DNA from: Candidatus Woesearchaeota archaeon
GTDB taxonomy: Archaea; Nanobdellota; Nanobdellia; Woesearchaeales; JAFGUC01
Direction: 5' to 3'
Assembly (NCBI GenBank): GCA_016938695.1
Contig: JAFGUC010000043.1
Span: forward strand, 183,213 to 247,212
DNA: 64,000 nucleotides
This document shows, piece by piece, positions 16,585 through 26,660 of the stretch. Made by a program: the position numbers and the translations under genes. Below the pieces are notes generated by a model. That model was not told where the DNA came from. It did no database searches and saw only the letters and a program-made list of their open reading frames with translations. The first letter of the stretch is position 1; every line of letters begins with the position of its first letter.

Positions 16585-18051
16585 ATGCCCTTTAAAGACC
16601 CTAAAGAAATACTTGTAAAGCAGATTGTATCAAAATTATTGCTCAAAGATTTTATGGTTGAAGAAGAACTAATAAATAAAATAAAATCTTATGTAGATAC
16701 AACATACGACAAGTATTCTGATTCAACAGTTCTAGTATCTTCTTTCGTTAATGAAATATTATATCCTAAACAGGAGGTAAGTAAGACACCAACATATTTT
16801 GTTAACATTATATCAAATTATACAAAGAAAACAACAAAAAAAGTTGAAGTAGCAACATTCTCAAAATATTTCAAAAACAGATTAAAAGAAATGAGAAAAA
16901 TTTTATCAGCAAGAGCTGAACTTGCAGCATTAACATCAATATCTAGAATTTTAGCAAAGCAAGAAAAAGAAGAAGTTGCAACAATAGGAATGATTTCAGA
17001 CATTTCAGAAACTAAAAACGGAAATTTGATGTTGACTTTAGAAGATGAAACAGCAGAAATTAAAGTTCTAATAAATAAAGACAAAGAAAATCTAAAAAAA
17101 TTTGGAGATGGATTAGTTTTAGATGATGTGATAGGCGTTTCAGGTAATTCAGGAGATAAAATTATTTTTGCAAACAACGTAATTTTACCAGAAGTTCCAC
17201 ATACAAAAGAATTCAAGAAGTTCAAAGAAGATGTTCATGCTTGTTTCTTAAGTGATATTCATGTAGGTTCAGACGTATTTTTAGGAAATGAATTCGAACG
17301 TTTTTTGAAATGGATTCGTGGTGAAGCAGGCGACGAAAACCAAAAAGAACTTGCAAAAAAAATAAAATATATTTTCATTGCAGGAGATTTAGTCGATGGT
17401 GTTGGTATTTATCCCGGCCAAGAAAAAGATCTAAAAGTTACAGATATTTTTGAACAATATGAACTTTGTTTTAATTATCTAGATAAAATACCAAAAGACA
17501 AAGCAATAATAATTTGTCCAGGAAATCACGACGCAGAAAGACTAGCAGAACCACAACCACCAATATTTGATTATTTTAGGAAGGGAGCAGATTTCTCAAA
17601 TTTCTTTTTTGTAAGCAATCCATCGATGGTTCAAATACATAAGACAGGTGATTTTGACGGATTTAATTGTTTACTATATCATGGTTATAGCTTTGATTAC
17701 TATGTAGCAAATGTTTCAGAAATTAGAAACAACGGTGGATACGATAGAGCAGATTTAATAATGAAATTCTTACTTCAAAGAAGACATCTTGCTCCAAGTT
17801 ATACTTCAACTCTATATTTAATGGATGAAGTAGAAGATCCATTAGTAATAAAAGAGTTGCCGGATTTTTTTTTAACTGGCCATATTCACAGAACTTCGGT
17901 TTCAACATATAAAAATATTACATTAATTTCAGGAAGTACGTGGCAGGACATGACTGCATTCCAAGAAAAATTAGGTCATAATCCAGAGCCATGCAGAGTT
18001 CCAATTGTAAATTTAAAAACAAGAGAAGTAAAAATACTAAAATTTAGCTAG
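16585..18051 (+). CDS. polB: DNA polymerase D small subunit DP1
   Basis: 488 residues. A helical N-terminal region and a linker are followed by an OB fold (about 130-210) and the calcineurin-like phosphoesterase domain. All metal motifs are intact: D-I-H at 224-226, G-D-L-V-D-G at 267-272, G-N-H-D at 313-316, H-G-Y-S, and G-H-I-H at 432-435, so the 3'-5' exonuclease should be active. The gene starts 27 bases after Orc1 and ends seven bases before DP2, giving one operon for initiator and polymerase. Confidence 0.96.
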   Translation: MPFKDPKEILVKQIVSKLLLKDFMVEEELINKIKSYVDTTYDKYSDSTVLVSSFVNEILYPKQEVSKTPTYFVNIISNYTKKTTKKVEVATFSKYFKNRLKEMRKILSARAELAALTSISRILAKQEKEEVATIGMISDISETKNGNLMLTLEDETAEIKVLINKDKENLKKFGDGLVLDDVIGVSGNSGDKIIFANNVILPEVPHTKEFKKFKEDVHACFLSDIHVGSDVFLGNEFERFLKWIRGEAGDENQKELAKKIKYIFIAGDLVDGVGIYPGQEKDLKVTDIFEQYELCFNYLDKIPKDKAIIICPGNHDAERLAEPQPPIFDYFRKGADFSNFFFVSNPSMVQIHKTGDFDGFNCLLYHGYSFDYYVANVSEIRNNGGYDRADLIMKFLLQRRHLAPSYTSTLYLMDEVEDPLVIKELPDFFLTGHIHRTSVSTYKNITLISGSTWQDMTAFQEKLGHNPEPCRVPIVNLKTREVKILKFS

Positions 18052-18058
18052 AGACAAA

Positions 18059-21000
18059 ATGGAAGCATCAGAAGAAATGAAACAATATTTTGCAAAGATA
18101 CAAGCAGATGTTAGATCTACTTTTGATATAGCTAAAATTGCACGTAAAAAAAATAAAGACCCGGTTTCTAATGTAGAAATAAGCCTGGCATCAAATATGG
18201 CTGAGCGAGTAGTAGGTCTTGTTTCAACAATTGCTCCACAGATAATTGATACAAAAATAGTTGATAGAATTATTGAATTAGAAAAACAATACGGAGCACT
18301 TGATTGGCGAGTTGCAATGGTAATCTCACTAGAAGTAGCTCAAGAAAAATTCTGCAAATTTAAAGATCAAATAGAAGCAATAGAAGTTGGAATTAGAATT
18401 GGTTTCGCGTATCAAACAGTAGGTGTTGTATCATCACCACTAGAAGGTTTTACAAATCTTGAACTAAAAGAAAGAAGAGACGGAAAAGGAAAATTCTTCT
18501 GTTTAAATTTTTCTGGCCCAATTAGAAATGCAGGTGGAACTGCAGCAGCAACCTGTGTGATGATTGCAGATTATGTTCGAGTAAATATGGGTTTTGTTGA
18601 GTATGATCCAGATGAAAAAGAGATTGCAAGATGTCATACTGAAGTTGTAGATTATCATGAACGTGTAACTAACTTACAATATTTTCCATCAAGAGAAGAA
18701 TCTGATTTTATGGTTACAAAATGTCCAATTGAAATTTCCGGAGATCCAACAGAAAAATTTGAAGTTTCAAACTATAAAGATTTACCAAGAGTTCCAACAA
18801 ACAAAATTAGAAGTGGATTTTGTCTTCTACATTCCAGTTGTCTTCCTCTAAAAGCAGAGAAGTTAAACAAAAAAATTCAAGCTTGGGGAAAAGAAATGGG
18901 GATGGAACACTGGAGTTTTTTAGAAGACTTCATTAAAATCAAAAAAAGTGTTCACGCAACAGACACAGGAAAAGAAACAAAGAAAGAAGAAACAGAAACT
19001 AAAGATATATATGCAAAAAATGGAATAATACCTAACAATACTTTCATTGCTGATCTTGTAGCAGGTAGACCTGTGTTTGCATATCCAATGCGTGATGGGG
19101 GATTTAGATTAAGATATGGTCGATCTAGAACAAGCGGATTTTCCGCTCAAAGTATTAATCCTGCAGCAATGCATGTAGTTTTAGATTTTATTGCGACGGG
19201 AACACAGTGTAAAATGGAGCGACCAGGTAAAGCAGCTGCTTTAAGTCCTTGTGATACAATTGAAGGACCAACAGTTCTTTTAGAAAATGGAGATGTTGTA
19301 CAACTTAATACAGATGCAGAAGGAAGAGAATTCAAAAAACAAGTTAAAAAAATATTATTTCTTGGTGATATTCTTCAAAATTATGGAGATTATTTAAACA
19401 GAGCTCACAAACTAGCTAAACCAGGATACTGTGAAGAATGGTGGATTCAAGAATTTGAAGAATCCGCAACAGAAAAATTTGGAATAGCAGACAAGATAAA
19501 AATTGCTTCTCTTTTGGACATGGATTCGGATAGAATAAAAACATTATTTGATGACTTTTTATACCAAAGACCAACAATAGAAGAATCATTAACAATTTCT
19601 GAAAAATTCAAAATTCCTTTACATCCAAAATATACACAGCATTACAGATTATCTTCAAAAGAAGATTTATTGTACTTCTTAGAAATTTTAAGAAAAGCAA
19701 AATATGAGACAGAAGATTTTTCATTAGAAAAAATAGTTATAGAAAATGATGAAAAATTCAAGTTGATTTTGGAAAATATTGGACTTCCACATAAATTAGT
19801 TCAAAATGAATTCATAGTAATTGAACATGATGAAGCAACGGCAATAACAAAACTATTAGGTTGCTTTGAACAAAAAGATATTCCTAAAATTATTGAGAAA
19901 GTAACGCCACTTGAAGGAAACTTCTTAGAAATTTTAGAACAGATTTCTTATATTAAAATACGAGATAAGAGCGGAGTATTTGTTGGTTCAAGAATGGGTC
20001 GTCCTGAAAAAGCAAAGATGCGAAAAATGCAAGGATCTCCTCACATGTTATTTCCTGTTGGTGAAGAAGGTGGAAGACTACGTTCATTCCAAGCAGCAAT
20101 AGAAAAAGGCTTCATAACCGCACAATCCGCAATATATATTTGTGAATCTTGTGGAAAGCAAGTATCAACACAAGAATGCATATATTGTGGTGGTTTAGCA
20201 AAACAAAAGAATTTTTGTCCAGTATGTAATAAATTAGTTGATGGCGAATGTGAGCAACATCAAGGACAAGAGAAATCAACTCAGATAGTAAAAATTCCGA
20301 TAAATGATTATATTAAATTCTATTCCGTCAAAATAAAAGATCTCGTGATTCCTGATTTAATAAAAGGAGTTCGTGGAACAACAAACGAAGGTTCATATTA
20401 CGAAAATTTCTTCAAAGGAATTCTTAGAGCAAAACACGATATTTATGTCAACAAAGATGGAACCATTCGTTATGATTGTAGTGAAGTTCCAGTAACTCAT
20501 TTTAAACCAAAAGAGATTCAAGCAAGTGTAAAAAAATTAAGAGAAATAGGTTACCTAAAAGACATCCATGGAAAAGATTTAGTAGATGATAATCAGATTT
20601 TAGAAATTAAGCCACAAGATTTGATAATACCGGCATGTCCAGATTCTCCAGATGAACGAGCAGATGATGTTCTATTTAGAGTATGTAACTATATTGACGA
20701 AATGCTAGTCAAATTATATGAGCAAGAACCATTTTACAATTTAAAAACAAAAGAAGATTTAATTGGTCACTTAGTTGTTGCACTAGCTCCACACACAAGT
20801 TCAGGTTCAGTTTGTAGAATTATTGGTTTTTCTAAAACTCAAACATTCTTATCGCATCCATACATGCACGCAGCAATGAGACGAGACTGTGATGGGGATG
20901 AAGGTTGTTTCTTTTTACTAATGGATGCATTCTTGAATTTCTCAAAAAAATATTTACCATCTTCACGAGGTTCAACAATGGATGCACCACTCGTATTAAC

Positions 21001-21640
21001 ATCAATTGTCAATCCTTCAGAAGTAGATGATATGGCTTTTGATATGGATATTGTATGGAAATATCCTTTAGAATTTTATAACGCTTGTTGTGATTTCAAA
21101 AATCCATGGGATATTAAGCTCAAGAAAATTGGTGATGTTTTAGGAACATCTGATCAGTTTGAAAATATGGGTTTTACTCACGATACAACAGATTTCAATG
21201 ATGGAATATTGTGTTCATCATACAAAACACTTCCAAGCATGAAAGAAAAATTAGACAATCAAATGCTTGTTGCAGAAAAATTACGGGCGGTAGATGAATC
21301 AGACGTTGCAAGGCTAGTAATTGATAAACATTTTTTAAAAGATATTAAAGGTAATTTACGAAAGTTTTCACAGCAAGAATTACGTTGTATTAACTGCAAC
21401 ACAAAATATAGGCGTCCACCATTATCACAAAAATGTAAGGTCTGTGGTTCAACAAGACTTGTTTTTACAATTGCACAAGGTTCAGTAATAAAATATCTTG
21501 AACCAAGTCTAGAGCTTATGAAAAAATATCATCTCCCACCATATATTTGTCAAACATTGGAATTACTAAAAGACAGAGTTGATAGTGTATTTGGGAAAGA
21601 TCCAGATAAGCAAGTAAGTTTAAATCAATTTTTTGCTTAG
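18059..21640 (+). CDS. polC: DNA polymerase D large subunit DP2
   Basis: 1193 residues, full length and without inteins. The catalytic region includes R-D-C-D-G-D-E at about residues 941-947, the metal-binding aspartates of the two-barrel polymerase core; most family members have N-C-D-G-D-E-D, so this is a slight variant. Zinc clusters are visible at C-E-S-C-G...C-I-Y-C-G-G...C-P-V-C (about 700) and C-I-N-C...C-K-V-C near the end. The C-terminus Q-V-S-L-N-Q-F-F is a PIP box for PCNA. It overlaps the convergent acylphosphatase stop by four bases. Confidence 0.97.
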   Translation: MEASEEMKQYFAKIQADVRSTFDIAKIARKKNKDPVSNVEISLASNMAERVVGLVSTIAPQIIDTKIVDRIIELEKQYGALDWRVAMVISLEVAQEKFCKFKDQIEAIEVGIRIGFAYQTVGVVSSPLEGFTNLELKERRDGKGKFFCLNFSGPIRNAGGTAAATCVMIADYVRVNMGFVEYDPDEKEIARCHTEVVDYHERVTNLQYFPSREESDFMVTKCPIEISGDPTEKFEVSNYKDLPRVPTNKIRSGFCLLHSSCLPLKAEKLNKKIQAWGKEMGMEHWSFLEDFIKIKKSVHATDTGKETKKEETETKDIYAKNGIIPNNTFIADLVAGRPVFAYPMRDGGFRLRYGRSRTSGFSAQSINPAAMHVVLDFIATGTQCKMERPGKAAALSPCDTIEGPTVLLENGDVVQLNTDAEGREFKKQVKKILFLGDILQNYGDYLNRAHKLAKPGYCEEWWIQEFEESATEKFGIADKIKIASLLDMDSDRIKTLFDDFLYQRPTIEESLTISEKFKIPLHPKYTQHYRLSSKEDLLYFLEILRKAKYETEDFSLEKIVIENDEKFKLILENIGLPHKLVQNEFIVIEHDEATAITKLLGCFEQKDIPKIIEKVTPLEGNFLEILEQISYIKIRDKSGVFVGSRMGRPEKAKMRKMQGSPHMLFPVGEEGGRLRSFQAAIEKGFITAQSAIYICESCGKQVSTQECIYCGGLAKQKNFCPVCNKLVDGECEQHQGQEKSTQIVKIPINDYIKFYSVKIKDLVIPDLIKGVRGTTNEGSYYENFFKGILRAKHDIYVNKDGTIRYDCSEVPVTHFKPKEIQASVKKLREIGYLKDIHGKDLVDDNQILEIKPQDLIIPACPDSPDERADDVLFRVCNYIDEMLVKLYEQEPFYNLKTKEDLIGHLVVALAPHTSSGSVCRIIGFSKTQTFLSHPYMHAAMRRDCDGDEGCFFLLMDAFLNFSKKYLPSSRGSTMDAPLVLTSIVNPSEVDDMAFDMDIVWKYPLEFYNACCDFKNPWDIKLKKIGDVLGTSDQFENMGFTHDTTDFNDGILCSSYKTLPSMKEKLDNQMLVAEKLRAVDESDVARLVIDKHFLKDIKGNLRKFSQQELRCINCNTKYRRPPLSQKCKVCGSTRLVFTIAQGSVIKYLEPSLELMKKYHLPPYICQTLELLKDRVDSVFGKDPDKQVSLNQFFA

Positions 21641-21888
21641 AACGTAATTTTAAAATCTTTAAAATTTGGATGTGATTCTTCAATTAAAATTTTATCTATG
21701 TTGCCTGGACTTTCGGACTTTATTTTTTGTAAAAAAATCTCGCTTTTTTCTGTGTCATTAAATTCTACAAGAACAGAACCATCCATTTCATTTCTTACAA
21801 AACCAAAAAGGCCGTATGCTCTTGCGACTCTAGAAACAAAATATCTAAACCCAACTCCTTGAACACGTCCAAAGATTTTTAGAATCAT
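21637..21888 (-). CDS. acyP: Acylphosphatase
   Basis: 83 residues with the acylphosphatase signature G-R-V-Q-G-V-G-F-R (catalytic arginine) and G-F-V-R-N with the catalytic asparagine. It hydrolyses acyl phosphates such as acetyl phosphate or carbamoyl phosphate. The true start is the ATG one base after the aIF2-beta stop. The frame stays open further upstream, but that part only shadows the aIF2-beta gene. The presence of Pta-AckA at 59 kb makes acetyl phosphate a plausible substrate. Confidence 0.92.
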   Translation of the reverse strand: MILKIFGRVQGVGFRYFVSRVARAYGLFGFVRNEMDGSVLVEFNDTEKSEIFLQKIKSESPGNIDKILIEESHPNFKDFKITF

Positions 21889-21889
21889 C

Positions 21890-22297
21890 TTAAAGAATTT
21901 TTCTGATAGGATGTCTTGAACCACAAGCAGCACATTGAATAAACAAGATACCGTCTTTTTTAATAATTTTAGTATCTGGTTTTTTACATTCTTTACAAAG
22001 AACAAATTCTTTAGCATAACTTTCAACCTTCTCATTAATTTGAGTAGATGTAAGTTTTCTATTTAGAATAAGTTGTGTCTTTTGTAACTCGCCTCTTGTT
22101 GCAAGTTCTTTTAATAAGTATTTTAAAAAATGCTCTGGCTCACGACTAAACGCATCAACTATCTCATTGAAGTTGCTAATAACAGTTTTGTTACCTTGCA
22201 AGTGACCTCTTACTTTTGGAATCTCGAATCTCTCATGATGCAAAGCAGAATCAGGTAACTGTTCGCGACCTTTTTTTAGCATTTCTTCGTAATTCAT
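21890..22297 (-). CDS. eif2b: Translation initiation factor aIF2 subunit beta
   Basis: 135 residues, typical archaeal length. The central domain has V-R-G-H-L-Q-G-N-K-T and the C-terminus has a four-cysteine zinc ribbon, C-K-E-C...C-A-A-C-G-S-R-H-P. It is part of the aIF2 heterotrimer that brings initiator Met-tRNA to the ribosome. On this strand a TATA (ATTTATAAAAG, about 22317-22327) lies 20-30 bases before the ATG, so the leader is very short. It forms an operon with acylphosphatase. Confidence 0.96.
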   Translation of the reverse strand: MNYEEMLKKGREQLPDSALHHERFEIPKVRGHLQGNKTVISNFNEIVDAFSREPEHFLKYLLKELATRGELQKTQLILNRKLTSTQINEKVESYAKEFVLCKECKKPDTKIIKKDGILFIQCAACGSRHPIRKIL

Positions 22298-22316
22298 ATT
22301 TTACCTTGTGAGTGTG

Positions 22317-22446
22317 TCTTTTATAAATATATCGGTTTTATAATGATAAAACACATTACAAATGCATTATAATGCGATGTGGGCCGTCTACATTCACGAT
22401 TAAAAAATAAAAAAGGTTTATAAACAAAAAGGTAGTTTTTACATAT
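22317..22446. promoter_or_regulatory. Divergent promoter region with a 12-bp palindrome
   Basis: Between aIF2-beta and the SpoIIM-like gene. TATA boxes face both ways (about 22317-22327 minus; GTTTATAAAC 22416-22425 plus, about 25-30 bases before the ATG at 22447). Midway lies a perfect palindrome GCATTATAATGC (22364-22375) with an outer CACAT...ATGTG pair (22352-22381). It may be an operator; nothing identifies the factor. Confidence 0.45.
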
Positions 22447-23280
22447 ATGGTATTAGAATCCATATTGGATCCAAAAGCTGCAGAAGATAAGCCAATAATT
22501 TTATCTGTTGTTGGTTTTTTGTACACATCCATTGCATTTCTAATTGGAAGTTTTATTTTTACTGGTGAAACAAGTATAATTTGTGTTTTTTTAATTGTGT
22601 TTGCAGCAGTTCCATTATTTTACAAAACTATGCTTTACGAAGAAAATAAAGATGAAAAGCATCTACCAGAAATAAAACTTTTAAAGGAACATTTTAAGGC
22701 ATTTAAGTTTTTTATCGCATTTTTTATTGGTGTTGCGCTATCCTATGCTTTCTTTTACATAGCTTTACCACAACAATATTTAATTCAATTATTCACTTCA
22801 CAAATGGATACGATTCAAAGTATAAATGGTAATCTAGTCGCAATAAATATTGCAATGCAACATTTTAATTCAATCTTGTTCAATAATATAAAAGTTCTAG
22901 CGCTATGTATTTTATTCGCTTTTATCTATGGAAGTGGTGCAATTTTTATTTTAACTTGGAACGCATCTGTTGTAGGTGTTGCAATAGGTGCAATGATGCG
23001 AGAAATTCTTGTAAAAATTGGTGGACCATTTGGATATTTTCAGGCAATCTCCTTAGGTTTACTTAGATACTTAATACACGGTATTCCAGAAATATTGGCA
23101 TATTTTGTAGCAGGTTTAGCAGGTTCGCTAATATCTTACGCTTCAGTCCGATATAACTTCAAAACAAAAAAATACCATTTTGTTTTATATGATGCATCTA
23201 TTCTTATCTTGATTTCAATAGCTTTATTATTTTTAGCAGCATTCTTAGAAGTATTTGTTACAGGAAATTTGTTCTATTAA
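22447..23280 (+). CDS. SpoIIM/DUF95-family integral membrane protein
   Basis: 277 residues with about six to seven hydrophobic helices. The segments L-T-W-N-A-S-V-V-G-V-A-I-G and H-G-I-P-E-I-L-A-Y-F-V-A-G-L-A-G are the conserved core of the stage II sporulation protein M family, which is widespread in archaea that do not sporulate. Its role there is unknown; membrane remodelling has been proposed for bacterial relatives. It is convergent with the RPA-like gene and overlaps its stop by four bases. Confidence 0.85.
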   Translation: MVLESILDPKAAEDKPIILSVVGFLYTSIAFLIGSFIFTGETSIICVFLIVFAAVPLFYKTMLYEENKDEKHLPEIKLLKEHFKAFKFFIAFFIGVALSYAFFYIALPQQYLIQLFTSQMDTIQSINGNLVAINIAMQHFNSILFNNIKVLALCILFAFIYGSGAIFILTWNASVVGVAIGAMMREILVKIGGPFGYFQAISLGLLRYLIHGIPEILAYFVAGLAGSLISYASVRYNFKTKKYHFVLYDASILILISIALLFLAAFLEVFVTGNLFY

Positions 23281-23999
23281 AGAACCTTAACTTTTCCTGG
23301 TTTTACTTCAAAAATATCTCCTTTTTCTAGAAGTCTGTTTAATTTTTTCTCGCAATCTTTAACATTTAATTTAGAAATTATTTCATCAACATAAACACCA
23401 TCGCCAGAATCCATTTCATTTATCAAATCTAAAATTGACTGTGGTTCTGATTCTGTAGCGGGTGTTTCAGAATCCATAACAATTTGTTCTTCAATAATTT
23501 CTTGTTTATTACTAATAGATTCTTCAATTACAACACGCTTAGGTTCAAACTTGTCAAATGATGCTTGTTGCATACTTGGTTTTTTTCTATCAATTTTTTT
23601 AGCTTTGGTATTAATTTTTTTTCTTAAATCTAGAAGTGTTTTTACATAGTTAATTCGTTCAATATTATTTACTTTTGAAATTAATTCTGGCATAATGTAA
23701 ATTCTTTCATTAAATTCTCTAGGTCTGCCAATAACGTTAATCGTGTCACCCACATCAGCATCACAAACAATTTCTTCAAATGATCTAATTTCTATCTCAC
23801 CAGTTGAATCATCAATTATGATTCTTCTTGGTTCTTTGACAGTAATTGTACCATACAAATTAACTCTTGAAACTTTTCCAAACTCAGTATCTAAATAATT
23901 TGGAGTCCATCCTTCTTGTTTAACATATTCAGAACTATTTAGTTCACTGATTTTTGCATATTTTGCCGTTTCTCTTTTGTATGAATTTTCTTCTGCCAT
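23277..23999 (-). CDS. RPA/OB-fold single-stranded DNA-binding protein
   Basis: 240 residues: one OB fold (about 35-115; V-N-L-Y-G-T-I-T-V, I-I-I-D-D-S-T-G-E-I-E-I-R), a charged low-complexity linker (about 120-190) and a C-terminal winged-helix-like region. This is the layout of the RPA32/RPA-associated family. It starts ten bases after the MCM stop in the same direction, which supports a role in protecting single-stranded DNA at replication forks. A larger RPA1/RPA41-type subunit is not seen nearby. Confidence 0.78.
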   Translation of the reverse strand: MAEENSYKRETAKYAKISELNSSEYVKQEGWTPNYLDTEFGKVSRVNLYGTITVKEPRRIIIDDSTGEIEIRSFEEIVCDADVGDTINVIGRPREFNERIYIMPELISKVNNIERINYVKTLLDLRKKINTKAKKIDRKKPSMQQASFDKFEPKRVVIEESISNKQEIIEEQIVMDSETPATESEPQSILDLINEMDSGDGVYVDEIISKLNVKDCEKKLNRLLEKGDIFEVKPGKVKVL

Positions 24000-24008
24000 T
24001 TTTAATCC

Positions 24009-26042
24009 TTAAATCTTTGAAATAGAGTCTCGGTCGGGTCTGTATAAATCTCCCTTCCTAATCATTTTCTCAACAATTTCTTCAGTTCTTTCTTTAGGAA
24101 TGCTTTTTGATTCACAAATCTGTAAGACTTCGTCATATGGAATTTTTTTACCGTGTTTCTTTTCTAAATCATCAATTACAACTCTGACAATTCCAATTTT
24201 ATTTCTTTCCGTAGATGTAATTCCTGACGTAATTTTATCAATGTCAATTTTACCTGAGTCTGGGTCAATACCCATGTTATTCAACCAGTACTGCATAAGT
24301 TCTGTTGCACGTACGCCATCTTGTTTTTCAACAACAGTAGAATATCTTAATTTTGCAGATGCTTCAGCCAACCTAACCATTGCTTCAAGCTGTCTTGCAG
24401 TGATAGGAATTGCTTGTTGAATTCCATCTTCATCCTTAGAACCAGAATTCCTCATTTTAAGATAATACTGTTTGATTTCTTCTAATGCTTCTGTAGAAAG
24501 TTCTGGTGCAAATGTCTTTCTTGCGTAAATTATGTATAATTTTAATGTTTCAGTATCAATTGCAGGTTCTTTAGTTGTATTTTCTTGATGCATATTCAAG
24601 ATAAAATCTGCAAGTCGTTCGTCAGCATCAGGTTTAGGAATATCTCTGATTGGAAATATTAAATCAAATCGTGAAATTAATGCAGGAGGTAAATCAATTT
24701 GTCTTGCAATATTACTAAAGGGATCAAACCGTCCAAATTTTGGGTTTGCTGCAGCAAGTACTGTAGTCTCACAGGTTAATGTCGCTTGGATGTTTGCTTT
24801 AGAGATTGTAACACTTTGTTGTTCAAGTGCTTCGTGCATCGCGCTTCTATCTTCTGGAGTCATCTTATCTAACTCATCAATTAAGCAAATACCTTTATTT
24901 GCAAGAACCAATGCTCCAGCTTCTAATGCCCAACCTTTCATGAATTCATCTCTTACAACGGCAGCAGTTAAACCTGCTCCAGATGCACCTTTACCAGAAA
25001 CATAACGTCCTTTAGGTGCAAGAACTTGTGCTCGTTTTAACAATTGAGATTTACCTGCTCCAGGGTCTCCTATAAGTAAAATGTGAATATCTCCTCTATT
25101 TTTTACACCATCTCCACGTTTTTTCTGGACTCCACCAACAAACTGCAAAAGAATTGCTTCTTTAACTTTCTCATGTCCATAAATTCCTGGTGCAAAAGAA
25201 TCAATAATCTTATTCATGACATCTGGCATCATAGAAATTTCAATTAACTCTTGCTCTTTTTCTTCACTAATTTCAATCTCACTATAATCTTCTTGAATAG
25301 ATTCAACAAAATTAGCCTCAAAGACTAAATCAAATCTTGTTAATTTTCCACCGTCCTTTGCAGGAATAGGAACTTCAGTAACAATGCCACATATTTTAAC
25401 TTTAGAACCAGGGTTAGTTTTCTTTTCAGATATTGGACTTACCAAATCATCTTTTAGAACAACTTGCATCCTTCTAGGTTGTTCTCCACCCTCAAGATTT
25501 TCAGTAGCTTCTTCTAAAACAAGACCTTGTAAATCAATCATTTCTTTATCAATTAATTTGAATTTACCTTTTCTTCCGCAAGCACATTTAGTTGGTTCAG
25601 AAAATTTTTGGTCTAATTGAATAATTGTTTGGATATTGCCACAACTAGGACATTCAAATTTAGCACTTGTAACTTGTGGTCTAACATCTCCTTTTTGTCG
25701 TATAGTTCCTTCAAGATTCAAAAGTTTACCAAGATGCTTTGAACGAACATTTTTAATTAAGACCTTTCTACTTGGTGGAAGATTAGAAAATCTAATTTTA
25801 AATTTCTTAATCTCATGAGAAAGTTGAATTTGTTCTATTGCAAGCTCAAAAGATTGGATTGTTTCAACAGGTTCTTCTAATACCTTATCAGATATCTCTG
25901 GAGAAAAACCCGAAAGTGTTGCAAAATCGATGACAATAAAATTTCTGTCATGCATAATCTGATTTTGAAGTTCTTCAAGGTAGAATATCTCTATGAATTC
26001 CTGAAACTTTTTCATGAGACTAACTAAATCCAACTTTTCCAA
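24009..26042 (-). CDS. mcm: MCM replicative helicase
   Basis: Up to 677 residues. N-terminal domain with a zinc motif (C131, C134, C153, C155), AAA+ core with Walker A G-D-P-G-A-G-K-S (325-332), Walker B I-D-E-L-D-K-M, arginine-finger S-R-F-D-L-I-F and a C-terminal winged helix. No intein. The start is uncertain: the frame opens with TTG only one base after GGGGG, another TTG lies three codons on at better spacing, and the first ATG is codon 10 (MKKFQEF), which is close to the usual MCM start. Confidence 0.96.
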   Translation of the reverse strand: MEKLDLVSLMKKFQEFIEIFYLEELQNQIMHDRNFIVIDFATLSGFSPEISDKVLEEPVETIQSFELAIEQIQLSHEIKKFKIRFSNLPPSRKVLIKNVRSKHLGKLLNLEGTIRQKGDVRPQVTSAKFECPSCGNIQTIIQLDQKFSEPTKCACGRKGKFKLIDKEMIDLQGLVLEEATENLEGGEQPRRMQVVLKDDLVSPISEKKTNPGSKVKICGIVTEVPIPAKDGGKLTRFDLVFEANFVESIQEDYSEIEISEEKEQELIEISMMPDVMNKIIDSFAPGIYGHEKVKEAILLQFVGGVQKKRGDGVKNRGDIHILLIGDPGAGKSQLLKRAQVLAPKGRYVSGKGASGAGLTAAVVRDEFMKGWALEAGALVLANKGICLIDELDKMTPEDRSAMHEALEQQSVTISKANIQATLTCETTVLAAANPKFGRFDPFSNIARQIDLPPALISRFDLIFPIRDIPKPDADERLADFILNMHQENTTKEPAIDTETLKLYIIYARKTFAPELSTEALEEIKQYYLKMRNSGSKDEDGIQQAIPITARQLEAMVRLAEASAKLRYSTVVEKQDGVRATELMQYWLNNMGIDPDSGKIDIDKITSGITSTERNKIGIVRVVIDDLEKKHGKKIPYDEVLQICESKSIPKERTEEIVEKMIRKGDLYRPDRDSISKI

Positions 26043-26107
26043 ACCCCCAATTTAATAAAACAAAATAAATTAAAACAAAAAAGAAATAAGAACTATAAAA
26101 AGTTTCC

Positions 26108-26653
26108 CTATTTAACTTTCGCAAGTCTTTCTTTTAGCTCATCAAGAGCATCATTAACTTGTTCTTCACTTTTTGTACCAGTACATACAATTTTACCGTT
26201 TGAGAAAAGCAAAAATGTTGCGCTAGTCTTGCTATTAATCTTATAGACAAGTCCAGGGAACTGCTCTGGTTCATATTCAGTGTTTGAAAGCTTCATAGCA
26301 AGCATGTTAAGATTCAAATCCATATCGATTGAACCAGATGCCACCATGTTTTGGATCGTTATTTTAGGTTTAATAGTTATTTTTATTCCTAATTTTCCAA
26401 CGTATTCAATTATTTTTTCAATTGAACGTTCAACTTCTTCTAAGTTCTTAGCACCTGTGCAAACAATATTACCGCTTGAGAATATCAGTGCAGTTGTTTT
26501 AGGCTCTTTAATTCTTATAACAAGTCCTGGAAACTGTTCTGGATTATACTCTGTATTGCTCAAAGTAGCAGCCATCTTCTCTAATGGTATATCGTGCTCT
26601 AAGCTAGAAGAAACAACAATATTAACAATTTTGACTTTATGTTTACTTTCCAT
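26108..26653 (-). CDS. tbp: TATA-binding protein
   Basis: 181 residues made of the two TBP repeats (about 8-90 and 97-178). Each holds L-S-N-T-E-Y-x-P-E-Q-F-P-G-L-V and a F-S-x-G-x-I-V-C-T-G strand, so both DNA-intercalating saddle halves are complete. It binds the TATA boxes seen throughout this window and recruits TFB and RNA polymerase. The ATG has an excellent GGGGGTG Shine-Dalgarno seven bases upstream. Confidence 0.98.
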   Translation of the reverse strand: MESKHKVKIVNIVVSSSLEHDIPLEKMAATLSNTEYNPEQFPGLVIRIKEPKTTALIFSSGNIVCTGAKNLEEVERSIEKIIEYVGKLGIKITIKPKITIQNMVASGSIDMDLNLNMLAMKLSNTEYEPEQFPGLVYKINSKTSATFLLFSNGKIVCTGTKSEEQVNDALDELKERLAKVK

Positions 26654-26660
26654 TCTAGTA

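Noticed and set aside
17625-17650. T-loop-like GGTTCAAATAC suggesting a tRNA gene
   Set aside because: It is inside the DP1 coding frame and no acceptor or anticodon stems can be built around it.
21889-22035. Long acylphosphatase reading with 49 extra N-terminal residues
   Set aside because: The extra part lies in a shadow frame of aIF2-beta and has no family resemblance; the ATG at 21888 gives the standard length.
18059-26042. Inteins in DP2 or MCM
   Set aside because: Both proteins have family-typical length and uninterrupted catalytic motifs.
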